The notes: generated by a model not told the origin, from the sequence alone. 12,543 nt of DNA from Erythrobacter sp. (GCA_030731635.1 JANQTR010000186.1:1-12543); one strand, 5' to 3'. Positions 1-8,377 are shown, counted from the stretch's first letter. Made by a program: numbers and translations.

Positions 1-1
1 C

Positions 2-2536
2 TATCCCGAGGCGCTGACGCTCTACACGCAATATCGCGGCAGCGGGCTTGATCCGGTTGCCACCGTCGCTGGGCTTGGCGCGACCTTGCAGGCGAGCTCG
101 GATGACGCGGCCAAGCAGGAGGCGCAACGTCAGCTCGCCCGGATCGGATCAGATCCCGCCGGTGATGCTCGGCTGGCCCCTGCCTTGTCTCAGGCAGCGC
201 TGGGTGCGGACGCCATGCTGCGTGATGATCTTCCCGGCGCGGTCGCATTCTTCCGCACCGCGATGGAACTGGCGCAGCGCGATCTTGCCGCCAATGACCC
301 CGCTCAGGTGCTGTTCGCGGTCTATTATGCCCGTCATCTGCAACTTTCCGACCGCGCCGCCGGGCGAGAGGCGGCAGAACGCAGTGAGAAGCTGGCGCTC
401 GACATTCTGCCCGAGCGCCACCCCCATTGGATCAACGTGTGGTACGAAATGGCCGCGCGCGCCATGGCGGCCGGGCGGTTCGACGAAGCATCGTCGCTCC
501 ATGCCCGGATTACCGATTTGGCGGTGCGGGAATGGGGGGAGGATGACACGCGGCTATACCCGATCCTGCAATACCGCGCGATTGCCCTGTCCGGGCTGGC
601 GCGGCGGCAAGAAGCGCTTGAACTGGCGCGCGCGGCCATTGCGGTCGAAGCTGGCAAGGCGGCTGGCGACCGGGCAATGCACCGCGAACTGATCGGCGGG
701 CTGTTGCTGGGGGAAGGCCAGATTGCCGAGGCCGCTGCATCCTACCGCGAAGGCTTGGCGCTGCTGGAAGGAACCGATCCGACAGATTTACGCTGGGGCT
801 TCATTCAGTCGCGGCTGGCGCGCGCGGCAAGCATGATGGGCGAGAATGCCGAGGCATTGCGGATGGCCGATCTTTCCGCTGCCGCCTTTGCCGCCAAGCT
901 GCCGCCGACCCACCCGGCCCGGATCACCGGCGAAGTGATGATTGCCAAGGCGCTGGCGCGTTCGGGTGAGCCGGAGCGCGGGTTCGCCATGCTTGAAACC
1001 AGTGTCGCCGCTAACGAGGGCAAGCTGCTCGATTCCTATGCCCGCGCACAGGACGTGCGCGCGATCGCTGCGGGCAACAATACCCTGTTCCGTGATTTCG
1101 CGTGGGTCGCGCTGAAAAGCGGGCGGATAACCAAAGGCTGGCGCGCGGCGCAGCTGGCCACATTGGGCGAATTGGCGCTGTCATCAGCGCAGCTTTCCTA
1201 TCCCGGTGATGCAGCAGGCTTTGGTGCCGCGCTCGATACAGTGCGTGAAGGCCGGCGCAACGAAGCGGCGATCCGCGATCAGCTCGCAGCGTGGGCGACG
1301 ACGAACGACGCGCTGACCGCTGCAATCGAGCAGCGCGAGGCGGCCGAGCGTGACCTTGAGGCCCGCTACCCCAACCACGCCGAATTTCTGCGCCCTTCCC
1401 CGACCACTCTGGCTGAGGCGCAGGCAGGGCTTGGTGCGGATGAAGCCATCGTGATCCCGATGGTGATCGAAGATCGCAACGCCACCATCATCGTCACCCG
1501 AGAAAGCGCCGCATGGGGCGAGACGGTCACGGCCTACAATTCAACCACCGCTCTGATCGCGCAGTTGCGAGCCTCGCTCGAAGAAAACACCATCACAGGT
1601 GGCCCGTTTGATGCGGCGGCGGCCCATGAAATTTACCGCCGGTTCTTCCCAGCCGAACTTTCAAGCGCGCTGGCGGGCAAGACCCGATTGATATTCCCTT
1701 CAGGCGGGCCGCTGGCGCAGATCCCGCCCGCCGTGTTGCTATCGGCACCAGCGGGTGCAGCGACACCGGGACGTTATCTGATCGAGGATTTCGCGATCGC
1801 CGTGCGGTCCAGCCTGCGTCCCGTCGCGCGGGCGGCGCGTATGCCTGGGCAAGGCTTTGCCGGGATTGGTGCCCCCGTCTTATCTGCCTCAAGTGGAGAT
1901 GCGGTATCGCTGCGCGGCCTCGCGATCAATCCGGGTGACCTGCGCGCACTGCCATCGCTGCCAGGCTCTTTGGCAGAGCTTGAGGCAATGCGGGCAGCCT
2001 TTGCCAGCGAACCGGCGCTGCTGTTGACCGGCGCACAGGCGACCGAGCCGCTGGTGCGCTCTGCACCACTTGGCGACTACCGGGTCCTCGCATTTTCGAC
2101 CCACGGGTTGGTCGGCGGTCAGATCGCACAGCTGAGTGAGCCCGCGTTGGTTCTGACCCCACCAGATTTGGCCTCGTCCGACAATGACGGGCTGCTGACC
2201 GCGTCGGAAATCGCTGCGTTGGATTTGGCGGCCGACTGGGTGATTTTGTCGGCCTGCAACACGGCAGCGGGCACTGGGCGGGGCGGCGCGACCTATGGCG
2301 GGCTGGCGCGCGCGTTCCAGCTGGCCGGCGCAAGGTCGCTGCTGCTGTCGCACTGGCCGGTGCGCGATGATGCCGCAGCGTTCCTGTCAGTCGAAACGCT
2401 GCGCCGCGCGGAAGCCGGAGCGGGCCGGGCCGAAGCGCTCAGGGAAGCGCAGCTCACGATGGTGCGCGGGAAGACCGGAATGGCGGATGAAACCAGCCCT
2501 GCTGTATGGGCACCATTCGTGCTGATTGAAGGCTAG
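2..2536 (+). CDS. TPR-CHAT domain protein, caspase-like peptidase (5' truncated by window edge)
   Basis: The reading frame is open from the first bases of the window, so the start codon lies outside; 844 residues are visible. The N-terminal half is alanine-rich paired helices with TPR character (roughly bases 200 to 1150), followed by a charged helical linker and a C-terminal CHAT domain (about bases 1430 to 2530). CHAT hallmarks are clear: a strand ending FSTHGLVGG, with the expected catalytic His at codon 2102-2104, and LSACNTAAG, with the expected catalytic Cys at codon 2255-2257. These are followed by GGLARAFQLAGARSLLLSHW, typical of the family. CHAT proteins are clan CD cysteine peptidases related to caspases and separases; the TPRs usually bind partners or regulate activity. 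The substrate is unknown. Bacterial TPR-CHAT proteins occur in several contexts, including next to secretion genes, but the upstream neighbour is not visible. The next gene starts 136 bases downstream. Domain assignment is firm; biological role is open. Confidence 0.9.
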   Translation, partial: YPEALTLYTQYRGSGLDPVATVAGLGATLQASSDDAAKQEAQRQLARIGSDPAGDARLAPALSQAALGADAMLRDDLPGAVAFFRTAMELAQRDLAANDPAQVLFAVYYARHLQLSDRAAGREAAERSEKLALDILPERHPHWINVWYEMAARAMAAGRFDEASSLHARITDLAVREWGEDDTRLYPILQYRAIALSGLARRQEALELARAAIAVEAGKAAGDRAMHRELIGGLLLGEGQIAEAAASYREGLALLEGTDPTDLRWGFIQSRLARAASMMGENAEALRMADLSAAAFAAKLPPTHPARITGEVMIAKALARSGEPERGFAMLETSVAANEGKLLDSYARAQDVRAIAAGNNTLFRDFAWVALKSGRITKGWRAAQLATLGELALSSAQLSYPGDAAGFGAALDTVREGRRNEAAIRDQLAAWATTNDALTAAIEQREAAERDLEARYPNHAEFLRPSPTTLAEAQAGLGADEAIVIPMVIEDRNATIIVTRESAAWGETVTAYNSTTALIAQLRASLEENTITGGPFDAAAAHEIYRRFFPAELSSALAGKTRLIFPSGGPLAQIPPAVLLSAPAGAATPGRYLIEDFAIAVRSSLRPVARAARMPGQGFAGIGAPVLSASSGDAVSLRGLAINPGDLRALPSLPGSLAELEAMRAAFASEPALLLTGAQATEPLVRSAPLGDYRVLAFSTHGLVGGQIAQLSEPALVLTPPDLASSDNDGLLTASEIAALDLAADWVILSACNTAAGTGRGGATYGGLARAFQLAGARSLLLSHWPVRDDAAAFLSVETLRRAEAGAGRAEALREAQLTMVRGKTGMADETSPAVWAPFVLIEG

Positions 2537-2672
2537 GCTACAATCGCGCTGAAGCCGGAACGCTTAGAGCCAAACATGGCAAAAGCCTGTGCTCTTGCAC
2601 GCTGAAAACCTGACCAAATGGTAAGTTCTGCGCTAAATCTGGCCCTACCCAACTCACTCGAGGATCGCACCA

Positions 2673-4523
2673 ATGCCCAGCAAAAGCTTGCACATGTTCG
2701 CTGCCTGGTCAAACTACAACCTGACTGCCGGTGACCCGCGTTCGCCCTATGATACGCCCGGCCTGACCATCGAAAACCTGTTCAGCCTGCACTGTTCCGA
2801 TGTCAATCCAAGTCAACCGATGGAAGCAATGGCCGCAACGGGGACAGTGCTGCTGTCTTATCTCGCCGCCCTTGAAAGATTGCGGACGCAAGGCAGCCCG
2901 GCTGGCTTTCCGCCCCGCGAATTTTCCGCAGCCACGGTCGGACAGGGTTGGAGCTTTGCCCCGCTGGTGGGAACGCAGGTGGCGCAATTGCTGGCCTCCG
3001 GCCTGAGCTGGTGCAGCGCGCTTGACCTACAAGTCATTGCTGATGACTTTTGCGGCGACCGCAGCAAGTTGATGATCGCAGGCGGCGGCACCCGTTTGCG
3101 CGAATTGGTCAACGTGGCAGAGAACGCGGGCCTATCGCTGCCGACGGGTGGCACGCATCTTGGCCAAAGCCTGGCCGGCGGCATTGGCACGGGCACGCAT
3201 GGCTCGCGGCTGGGTCAGGGTGGGTTGCAGAACATGGTTCGTGCGATGCACATTGTCACAGGGCCCAATTCGCATGTCTGGTTGCAACGTTCCAGCAACC
3301 CGGTCCTGACCGATGCCGAGATTGCGAAAATTGTCCTGCAAGCCTCCGGCCAGGGAAATGCGCGAGGGCAGTCAATTTCGTGCACCGCGATCAGCGACGA
3401 TGGTCACTTCGACAATGCTCTGATTCATCTGGGGGCGATGGGGATTGTCAATGCCGTCGTGGTCGAACTGGTCGAGGCCACACGCTTCAACGTCATTGCC
3501 ATCGATTGCCCGGTCACGAGTGAATGGCTGACGTTGGTTTCGCAAAGCCAATTTGGCGCCATTGCCGATGCTTTAGGCCTCACTGGTCATGAACTGAAGT
3601 TCTACGAATTGACGATCGATCCGCACGCGCCGTGTGGCACCCACGGCGCGCATCTTGTCTATACCGACCGCACAGCTGAAAAGCTGATCGATCTACCCCA
3701 AGAGACGCGCCCCGTGCCCGCAGATGCTATTTGCAGCCTAGCGGGGCTGAATGCGCCAACAGAATCAATCACCAACCTTTCTGCCAAGTTCAAAGCCAAT
3801 CCGCTTGGCGGGCCTTCCGATCCGGTGGCGGCCCAATTGCTGCAATTGTTGCTCCAGTCATCGAACTCATCGTCGGTGTTCGACCATTATCGCAAAGGGG
3901 GCCGCTTCACCCAGTTTGGCCGCCCCATCAATCCAGACATCGATGCCATAGCCAGCGGCACTTGGGGGGCGATCCACAGTGACGAAATCACCGGCGGCGT
4001 GCCCGGCGCGCTTTACAATGCTTCGTTCGCAATCGACCGCACGAACACCGCCAAAGCGGTCGCAGCGATCACCGCTGCGGTCAGCCAGCTCGCGCCGAGC
4101 TTTGTCTTCACCCTGCGGTTTGTCGACAATGCAGCCGGCGCGCTTGCATTCACCCGTTTTGCCCAATCAACGGTCATCGAAATTGACGGCCTTTCACCTT
4201 TGGCGATCGCGCTGTTCAAAGCGCAATATCTAGCCAGCGGCGGGGATCCTGATCCCGAAATTCTGGCAGGCTTTGATCGGCTGTCAGGAACGCTGGAGCG
4301 CGGCGCGCTGGCGGTGCGGGCTGCACTTGATGCAGCACAAATCGACTTTTCAATGCACTGGGCCAAGCTTGGGAAGCTCGACGCAGCGAAAGTGGCTGCG
4401 GACTACCGGGCCGGGCAGATCACCGCATGGCAGAACACCCGCGCGCATCTGCTGACGCCAGCGCAGCGCGGTGTGTTCTCCAACCCCGCGATCGAACATT
4501 ACGGTCTGGTCCCCACGACCTAG
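2673..4523 (+). CDS. FAD-binding oxidoreductase, VAO/PCMH family with aldonolactone-oxidase-like C-terminus
   Basis: The 616-residue protein starts at an ATG nine bases after a GAGGA-type ribosome site (about 2659-2664). A PCMH-type FAD domain is recognisable from residue ~83: GQGWSFAP (residues 90-97), GGGTRLREL, and GGIGTGTHGS with His176, the pyrophosphate and isoalloxazine contacts of the VAO family. The C-terminus carries HWAK at residues 562-565, matching the HWGK-type motif of L-gulono-, galactono- and arabinono-lactone oxidases. No signal peptide is evident, so a cytoplasmic enzyme is likely, probably oxidising a sugar lactone, polyol or sterol-like alcohol; the substrate cannot be read from sequence. 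Odd points are an N-terminal extension of about 80 residues before the FAD domain, and Trp93 where covalently flavinylated relatives have the flavin-linking His (GxGHS). It lies 136 bases after the CHAT gene and 71 bases before xdhC on the same strand, but shares no obvious pathway with either. Confidence 0.85.
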   Translation: MPSKSLHMFAAWSNYNLTAGDPRSPYDTPGLTIENLFSLHCSDVNPSQPMEAMAATGTVLLSYLAALERLRTQGSPAGFPPREFSAATVGQGWSFAPLVGTQVAQLLASGLSWCSALDLQVIADDFCGDRSKLMIAGGGTRLRELVNVAENAGLSLPTGGTHLGQSLAGGIGTGTHGSRLGQGGLQNMVRAMHIVTGPNSHVWLQRSSNPVLTDAEIAKIVLQASGQGNARGQSISCTAISDDGHFDNALIHLGAMGIVNAVVVELVEATRFNVIAIDCPVTSEWLTLVSQSQFGAIADALGLTGHELKFYELTIDPHAPCGTHGAHLVYTDRTAEKLIDLPQETRPVPADAICSLAGLNAPTESITNLSAKFKANPLGGPSDPVAAQLLQLLLQSSNSSSVFDHYRKGGRFTQFGRPINPDIDAIASGTWGAIHSDEITGGVPGALYNASFAIDRTNTAKAVAAITAAVSQLAPSFVFTLRFVDNAAGALAFTRFAQSTVIEIDGLSPLAIALFKAQYLASGGDPDPEILAGFDRLSGTLERGALAVRAALDAAQIDFSMHWAKLGKLDAAKVAADYRAGQITAWQNTRAHLLTPAQRGVFSNPAIEHYGLVPTT

Positions 4524-4594
4524 GGACATCACGATTGCGCGGGCGGGACGGGGGCGTTAGGTCTGATCCGTCTTTCACGAAAGCACCTATCCGC

Positions 4595-5599
4595 ATGAAC
4601 AGCTGGCGCCTGTCGGCCCCGATTGACGATATCCGTGCGCCGCTGGTGGAGGTGCGCGCTGGGCTTGCCCGCTTTGCGATCGCGACCTTGGTTGAAGTTT
4701 CGGGCGCGGCCCCGCGCGATATTGGCGCGCAGATGTTGATCACCGAAGACGCCTATTGGGGCTTCCTTTCGGGCGGCTGCATCGAAGCTGATGTTGCCCG
4801 CCATGGGCGCGAAGCGATGGCGGCGGGCGCACCCCGTCTGCTACGCTATGGTGAGGGTAGTCCGTGGATCGACATCAAACTCGCCTGCGGATCGGGAATC
4901 ACTGTGCTGGTCGAACCGGTCGCCGCTGATGCGCCAGCCGTGACAGCGCTGTGCGACAGCTACGCCGCCCGCGTCCCGTTGCTGTGGTCAAGCGATGGGG
5001 TATCGCAGATGGCTGTGCCGACCGATCATAGCCCCGCTGATGGCTGGGAGGACGGACGCTACACCAAGCTGTTCGAACCGCGATTGCGCCTGGTGCTGGT
5101 GGGAGAGGATGGCGCAGCGTTGACGGCAGCGGCGCTGGCGCTGGAAATGGGATGGGAGGTCGCGCTGATCACACCCGGTGGGCCGGATGCTCCGCCCTTC
5201 CCCGGTCTTACCTATTACCGCAGCGATCCGGCATCGGCATTGGCGGCGATTGGCGTTGACCGCTGGTCGGCCATCGCAGTCCTGACGCACGACCGCGAGG
5301 ATGACGAGCGCGGGGTGGCGTCGGCCTTGCAGAGTGAGGCATTTTTTGTCGGCGCAATTGGCGCGCGGGCGCGGCTGGAAGCACGCCGTGCCAAGCTTCG
5401 CGGGCATGGGGTAAGCGAGACGCAAATCGCCAGCCTGCGCGCCCCAATCGGGCTCTATGGTTTTGGCAAGTCCCCGCGCGCGGTTGCATTGTCGCTGGTG
5501 GCCGAAGTCGGCCAGGCATTCCACGCGCGTTCAGCGGCAGCGAGATCGGCGGCGGTATCAATATCGAACAACGCGCCGCTGTCTTCGGTCTCGCAATAG
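4595..5599 (+). CDS. xdhC: XdhC-family molybdenum cofactor chaperone/sulfuration protein
   Basis: The protein has 334 residues if it starts at ATG 4595. A longer in-frame reading from 4427 would add 56 arginine-rich residues lying inside the preceding gene and unlike the family, so I reject it. The N-terminal XdhC/CoxI domain shows ATLVEVSGAAPRDIGAQM and the signature LSGGCIEADV with Cys62. The C-terminal Rossmann-like domain shows FFVGAIGARARLEARR near residue 250 and ends with GLYGFGKSPRAVALSLVAEV, near residue 310. XdhC proteins bind Mo cofactor, protect it while the terminal sulfido ligand is added, and deliver it to hydroxylases of the xanthine dehydrogenase family. The target is presumably the iorAB-like enzyme encoded on the opposite strand just beyond. 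The last ~27 residues (HARSAAARSAAV onward) look unconserved and are encoded antisense to mocA: the genes converge and overlap by 145 bases. The ribosome site before 4595 is weak. Confidence 0.88.
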   Translation: MNSWRLSAPIDDIRAPLVEVRAGLARFAIATLVEVSGAAPRDIGAQMLITEDAYWGFLSGGCIEADVARHGREAMAAGAPRLLRYGEGSPWIDIKLACGSGITVLVEPVAADAPAVTALCDSYAARVPLLWSSDGVSQMAVPTDHSPADGWEDGRYTKLFEPRLRLVLVGEDGAALTAAALALEMGWEVALITPGGPDAPPFPGLTYYRSDPASALAAIGVDRWSAIAVLTHDREDDERGVASALQSEAFFVGAIGARARLEARRAKLRGHGVSETQIASLRAPIGLYGFGKSPRAVALSLVAEVGQAFHARSAAARSAAVSISNNAPLSSVSQ

Positions 5600-6105
5600 G
5601 CGACGTCGCCGGCACGCTGTTTGAGCAATGCGGTGGCCCCCTGATCACCGGACAGGCGGGCGAGATCGCCAAAGGCTGCGCGGGTAAAAGCGACCGGATG
5701 GCCAGGCTGGCCAGCGACGCGGGGCCGCGCGGCAAAGCCCCCCTGCTCGGCTGCCGCGATCAATTCAGCGCAGAGCCGCAGCGGGACAAGCGGCATATCG
5801 CCAAGAAACACGCACACACCGCCGGTTTCATCGCCAAGTGCGGCGATACCGGTGCGCAATGTGGCAGCCATGCCTTCGGCCCAATCTGGCGCGTGGAAAA
5901 TGCGGCAGGGCAGTCCTGCCATAGCGGCACGGATGCCTGCGTCATCGGCCCCGGTGACCACCACCACCTCGGCAAAGCCAGCGGCGGCAATCGCTTCTGC
6001 TACCCACCAGATCACCGGCGCGCCGCCAAGCGGGGCGAGCAGCTTGCCCCCGCCGAACCGCCGCCCGGCACCGCCGGCAAGGATCAGCGCCGACCAGCGC
6101 TCCAA
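5455..6105 (-). CDS. mocA: MocA-like molybdenum cofactor cytidylyltransferase (NTP_transf_3 family)
   Basis: The 216-residue protein has the nucleotidyltransferase fold of MocA/MobA proteins: LILAGGAGRRFGGGK at residues 7-21 (nucleotide loop with Lys21), GDMPLV at 102-107 (metal-binding Asp), GQPGHPV, and a closing FDIDTAADL. The GHPV element and lack of a guanine-type context favour MocA, which joins CMP from CTP to molybdopterin to form MCD, the cofactor form used by bacterial aldehyde/isoquinoline oxidoreductases. That fits its position as last gene of the iorAB operon. The only possible start is a TTG at 6105-6103, one base after the iorB stop: an in-frame stop lies at 6126-6124 and no other start codon intervenes, implying translational coupling. 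The conserved core ends near residue 195; the last ~21 residues are antisense to the conserved 3' end of xdhC. A purine- or nicotine-related nucleotidyltransferase role is less likely. Confidence 0.88.
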   Translation of the reverse strand: MERWSALILAGGAGRRFGGGKLLAPLGGAPVIWWVAEAIAAAGFAEVVVVTGADDAGIRAAMAGLPCRIFHAPDWAEGMAATLRTGIAALGDETGGVCVFLGDMPLVPLRLCAELIAAAEQGGFAARPRVAGQPGHPVAFTRAAFGDLARLSGDQGATALLKQRAGDVAYCETEDSGALFDIDTAADLAAAERAWNAWPTSATSDNATARGDLPKP

Positions 6106-6106
6106 G

Positions 6107-8377
6107 TCAGGCTTTCGCCTGTGTCAGCAGCGGCAGAGTGCGGATGCGCTTGCCACTTACCATCGCCAACGCATTGGCGAGCGCTGGTGAGGCAGGCGGC
6201 AAACCCGGCTCGCCAATCCCGCCGGTCTTGGCCCCGCTTTCGATGAAATGGACATCAACTGCAGGCGGCGCGTCGGCCAGCTTCAGGATCGGGTAATCGC
6301 TGAAATTGTTTTGGACGACCGCGCCCTTGTCGAGCGTAATCGCCTCTCCAATCGCCGAGGATAACCCCATGATCAGCCCGCCCATGATCTGCGCATCGGC
6401 ATTCAGGGGGTTTACCGTGGTGCCGCAATCGACCACCGCAAAGGCTTTCAACACCTTGGGGCTGCCGTCGGCCTTGACACTGGCTTCGATCACTTCCGCA
6501 ACCACGGTGCCGAAGCTTTCGACAATCGCGATCCCGCGCCCCACGCCTTCGGGCAACGGAGTGCCCCAGCCGGAACGCTTGGCGACCATGTCCAGCACCG
6601 CAAGGTGGCGCGACCCGGCTGGCAAATGCTTGCGCCGAAACTGGTAGGGATCCTCGCCCGCCGAAGCCGCAAGTTCATCCATGAAGCTTTCGGTGTAGAA
6701 CCCGATCTGGGTTGCGTTGACCGAACGCCATGGGCCGTCGATCTGGTTCGACTGATAGGCAAAGTGGCGTCTGGACGTGGCGGGAATGGCGTAAATGAAC
6801 GGCACCTCACCCTCAGCATTGCCGCTTTGCACATAATCAGTGCGCCATCCGGTGATTTTGCCGTCCTTGATCGAAGCGGTCAGGGCTGCCGAGGATTGCG
6901 GGCGGTAGGTGCCGTGACGCACTTCTTCTTCGCGGCTCCAGACCAGCTTGACCGGATAGGGCACCTGTTTGGCCAGCAGCGCGATCTGATCGATGGCCTC
7001 CACAATATCGGGGAACCGCCGCCCAAACCCGCCGCCCATGATCATCGGGTTGAAGATCACGTCGTCCATGTCCAGCCCGGCCGCCTTGGCTGCCCGGGCG
7101 CGGGTGCTGAGCGGGTCTTGCAAACCGCCCCAGATCGTCAGCTTGCCGTCCTTGAAATGACCGGTCAGCGCAAACGGCTCCATCATCGCGTGGTGGAGGA
7201 AGGGGACGCGGTATTCAGCGTTGACGACATTCGCGCCCGCCGCTTTGAACGCCGCATCGACATCGCCTTCGCCGCCCTCGTTGTCGGGCTTGCCAGCTTT
7301 GCGCAGTGTGTCTTGGGCGGCGTAGATCGTCGGGGTCGAGATCGCCGCATTGCCGCCATCGGAGAATGTGGGGCTGAGCGCCTGCAAACCTTTCAGCGCG
7401 GGCCAGTAACCCTTGGCCACCACCACTACCGCATCGGGCAGCTGCACCACCTGTTCGACGCCTTTGACCGCCATCGCCGGGGCCGCATCGACCGATTCCA
7501 GCGCACCGCCGCGCACCGGGGCAGCTGCGATCGTCGCCACCCGCATGTCAGGCAGCGTAAAATCAATGCCATAGACCGCGCTGCCATCAACTTTGGCGGG
7601 AATATCGCGGCGGACAATGGGCTTGCCGATCAACGTGTACTGATCGCGGGTCTTGAGCACCGGATCGCCGCTGAGCGAGCGTCCCGCCGCACCGGCTGCC
7701 AGCGCGCCATAGCGCAGCGACTTGCCTGATTTGGCGTGAGTGACAGCGCTGTTCGCCGTGGTCAGCTCGTTCGCTGGAACACCCAGTCGGTCCGCGGCTT
7801 CCTCGATCAACGCCAGCCGCACAGCCGCACCGACGCTGCGCATCCCCACTTCGCCGGTAAAGCGGATCGCCGAAGAACCGCCAGTGATCTGGAGCGGCAA
7901 AGATCGCGCTATCATTCCAATGATAGCTTGCGGCAGCGCGTTGATGACACCGGGATAGCCGGACAGCTCAGCGAGGAAGCCCTGCCCCAGCGCCGTGTTG
8001 GCAAAAGCAAGATCGGCCGGGGCTTGTTCAACCTTGACCTTGTCCCAATCGGCATCAAGCTCATCCGCCAGCATCTGGCCGAGCGCGGTGTGCGAACCCT
8101 GACCAAAATCGATGTGCGGCGAGTACACAGTGACCGTGTCATCCTCGGCGATCTTCATCCAGCTGAGGAAATTGTGCTCACCATCGCCGGTGGTCAGTGC
8201 CTTGGCGCGGGTCTTGGCGCTGTTGTCGGTCCAATAGACGCCAAACGCCGCGCCGCCAGCCAACAGCGCGCTGCCGATCAGAAAAATACGGCGCTTGACG
8301 CCCTTCTTCTTGGGCTTGGTTTCCGGCGCCTGGGCTTCGGCGAAATCCATATCGGGGTTGGGGTTGTCAGCCATCAT
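6107..8377 (-). CDS. iorB: Xanthine dehydrogenase family molybdopterin-binding subunit, isoquinoline 1-oxidoreductase beta-like (Tat-exported)
   Basis: This is the large catalytic subunit of a molybdenum hydroxylase, 756 residues from ATG 8377 or 755 from the adjacent ATG 8374. An AGGGAG site at 8387-8382 is better spaced for the second ATG. A longer in-frame reading to 8455 would sit inside iorA and is rejected. After an acidic, then lysine-rich N-tail comes VKRRIFLIG and a hydrophobic stretch to about residue 48, a twin-arginine signal, so the folded cofactor-loaded enzyme is probably exported. Family motifs follow in order: MEPFALTG (~400), MGGGFGRRF (~450), VKLVWSREEE, NPLNADAQIMGG, and GGIGEPGLPP, whose Glu (codon 6211-6209) is the expected catalytic base. 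The enzyme would hydroxylate an aldehyde or N-heterocycle using water; the substrate is unknown. Its stop is one base before mocA and its start overlaps the iorA stop. The symbol denotes subfamily similarity, not proven isoquinoline activity. Confidence 0.9.
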   Translation of the reverse strand: MMADNPNPDMDFAEAQAPETKPKKKGVKRRIFLIGSALLAGGAAFGVYWTDNSAKTRAKALTTGDGEHNFLSWMKIAEDDTVTVYSPHIDFGQGSHTALGQMLADELDADWDKVKVEQAPADLAFANTALGQGFLAELSGYPGVINALPQAIIGMIARSLPLQITGGSSAIRFTGEVGMRSVGAAVRLALIEEAADRLGVPANELTTANSAVTHAKSGKSLRYGALAAGAAGRSLSGDPVLKTRDQYTLIGKPIVRRDIPAKVDGSAVYGIDFTLPDMRVATIAAAPVRGGALESVDAAPAMAVKGVEQVVQLPDAVVVVAKGYWPALKGLQALSPTFSDGGNAAISTPTIYAAQDTLRKAGKPDNEGGEGDVDAAFKAAGANVVNAEYRVPFLHHAMMEPFALTGHFKDGKLTIWGGLQDPLSTRARAAKAAGLDMDDVIFNPMIMGGGFGRRFPDIVEAIDQIALLAKQVPYPVKLVWSREEEVRHGTYRPQSSAALTASIKDGKITGWRTDYVQSGNAEGEVPFIYAIPATSRRHFAYQSNQIDGPWRSVNATQIGFYTESFMDELAASAGEDPYQFRRKHLPAGSRHLAVLDMVAKRSGWGTPLPEGVGRGIAIVESFGTVVAEVIEASVKADGSPKVLKAFAVVDCGTTVNPLNADAQIMGGLIMGLSSAIGEAITLDKGAVVQNNFSDYPILKLADAPPAVDVHFIESGAKTGGIGEPGLPPASPALANALAMVSGKRIRTLPLLTQAKA

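Noticed and set aside
2537..2672. Possible terminator or promoter between the CHAT gene and the FAD oxidase
   Set aside because: Only GTGC-TCTT-GCAC (2589-2600) and similar very short dyads are seen, with no T-tract; TTGCAC at 2595 has no matching -10 at proper spacing.
4572..4583. Short dyad CTTTC-AC-GAAAG just before the xdhC start
   Set aside because: Five-base arms with a two-base spacer cannot form a stable hairpin, and this is short enough to occur by chance.
4427..4594. N-terminal extension of xdhC starting inside the FAD oxidase gene
   Set aside because: The 56 extra residues are Arg-rich, overlap the end of a confident gene in another frame and precede the conserved family start.
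6605..7729. 374-codon open frame on the plus strand opposite iorB
   Set aside because: Antisense to conserved iorB motifs, with Arg/Gly/His-rich low-information composition; a shadow frame.
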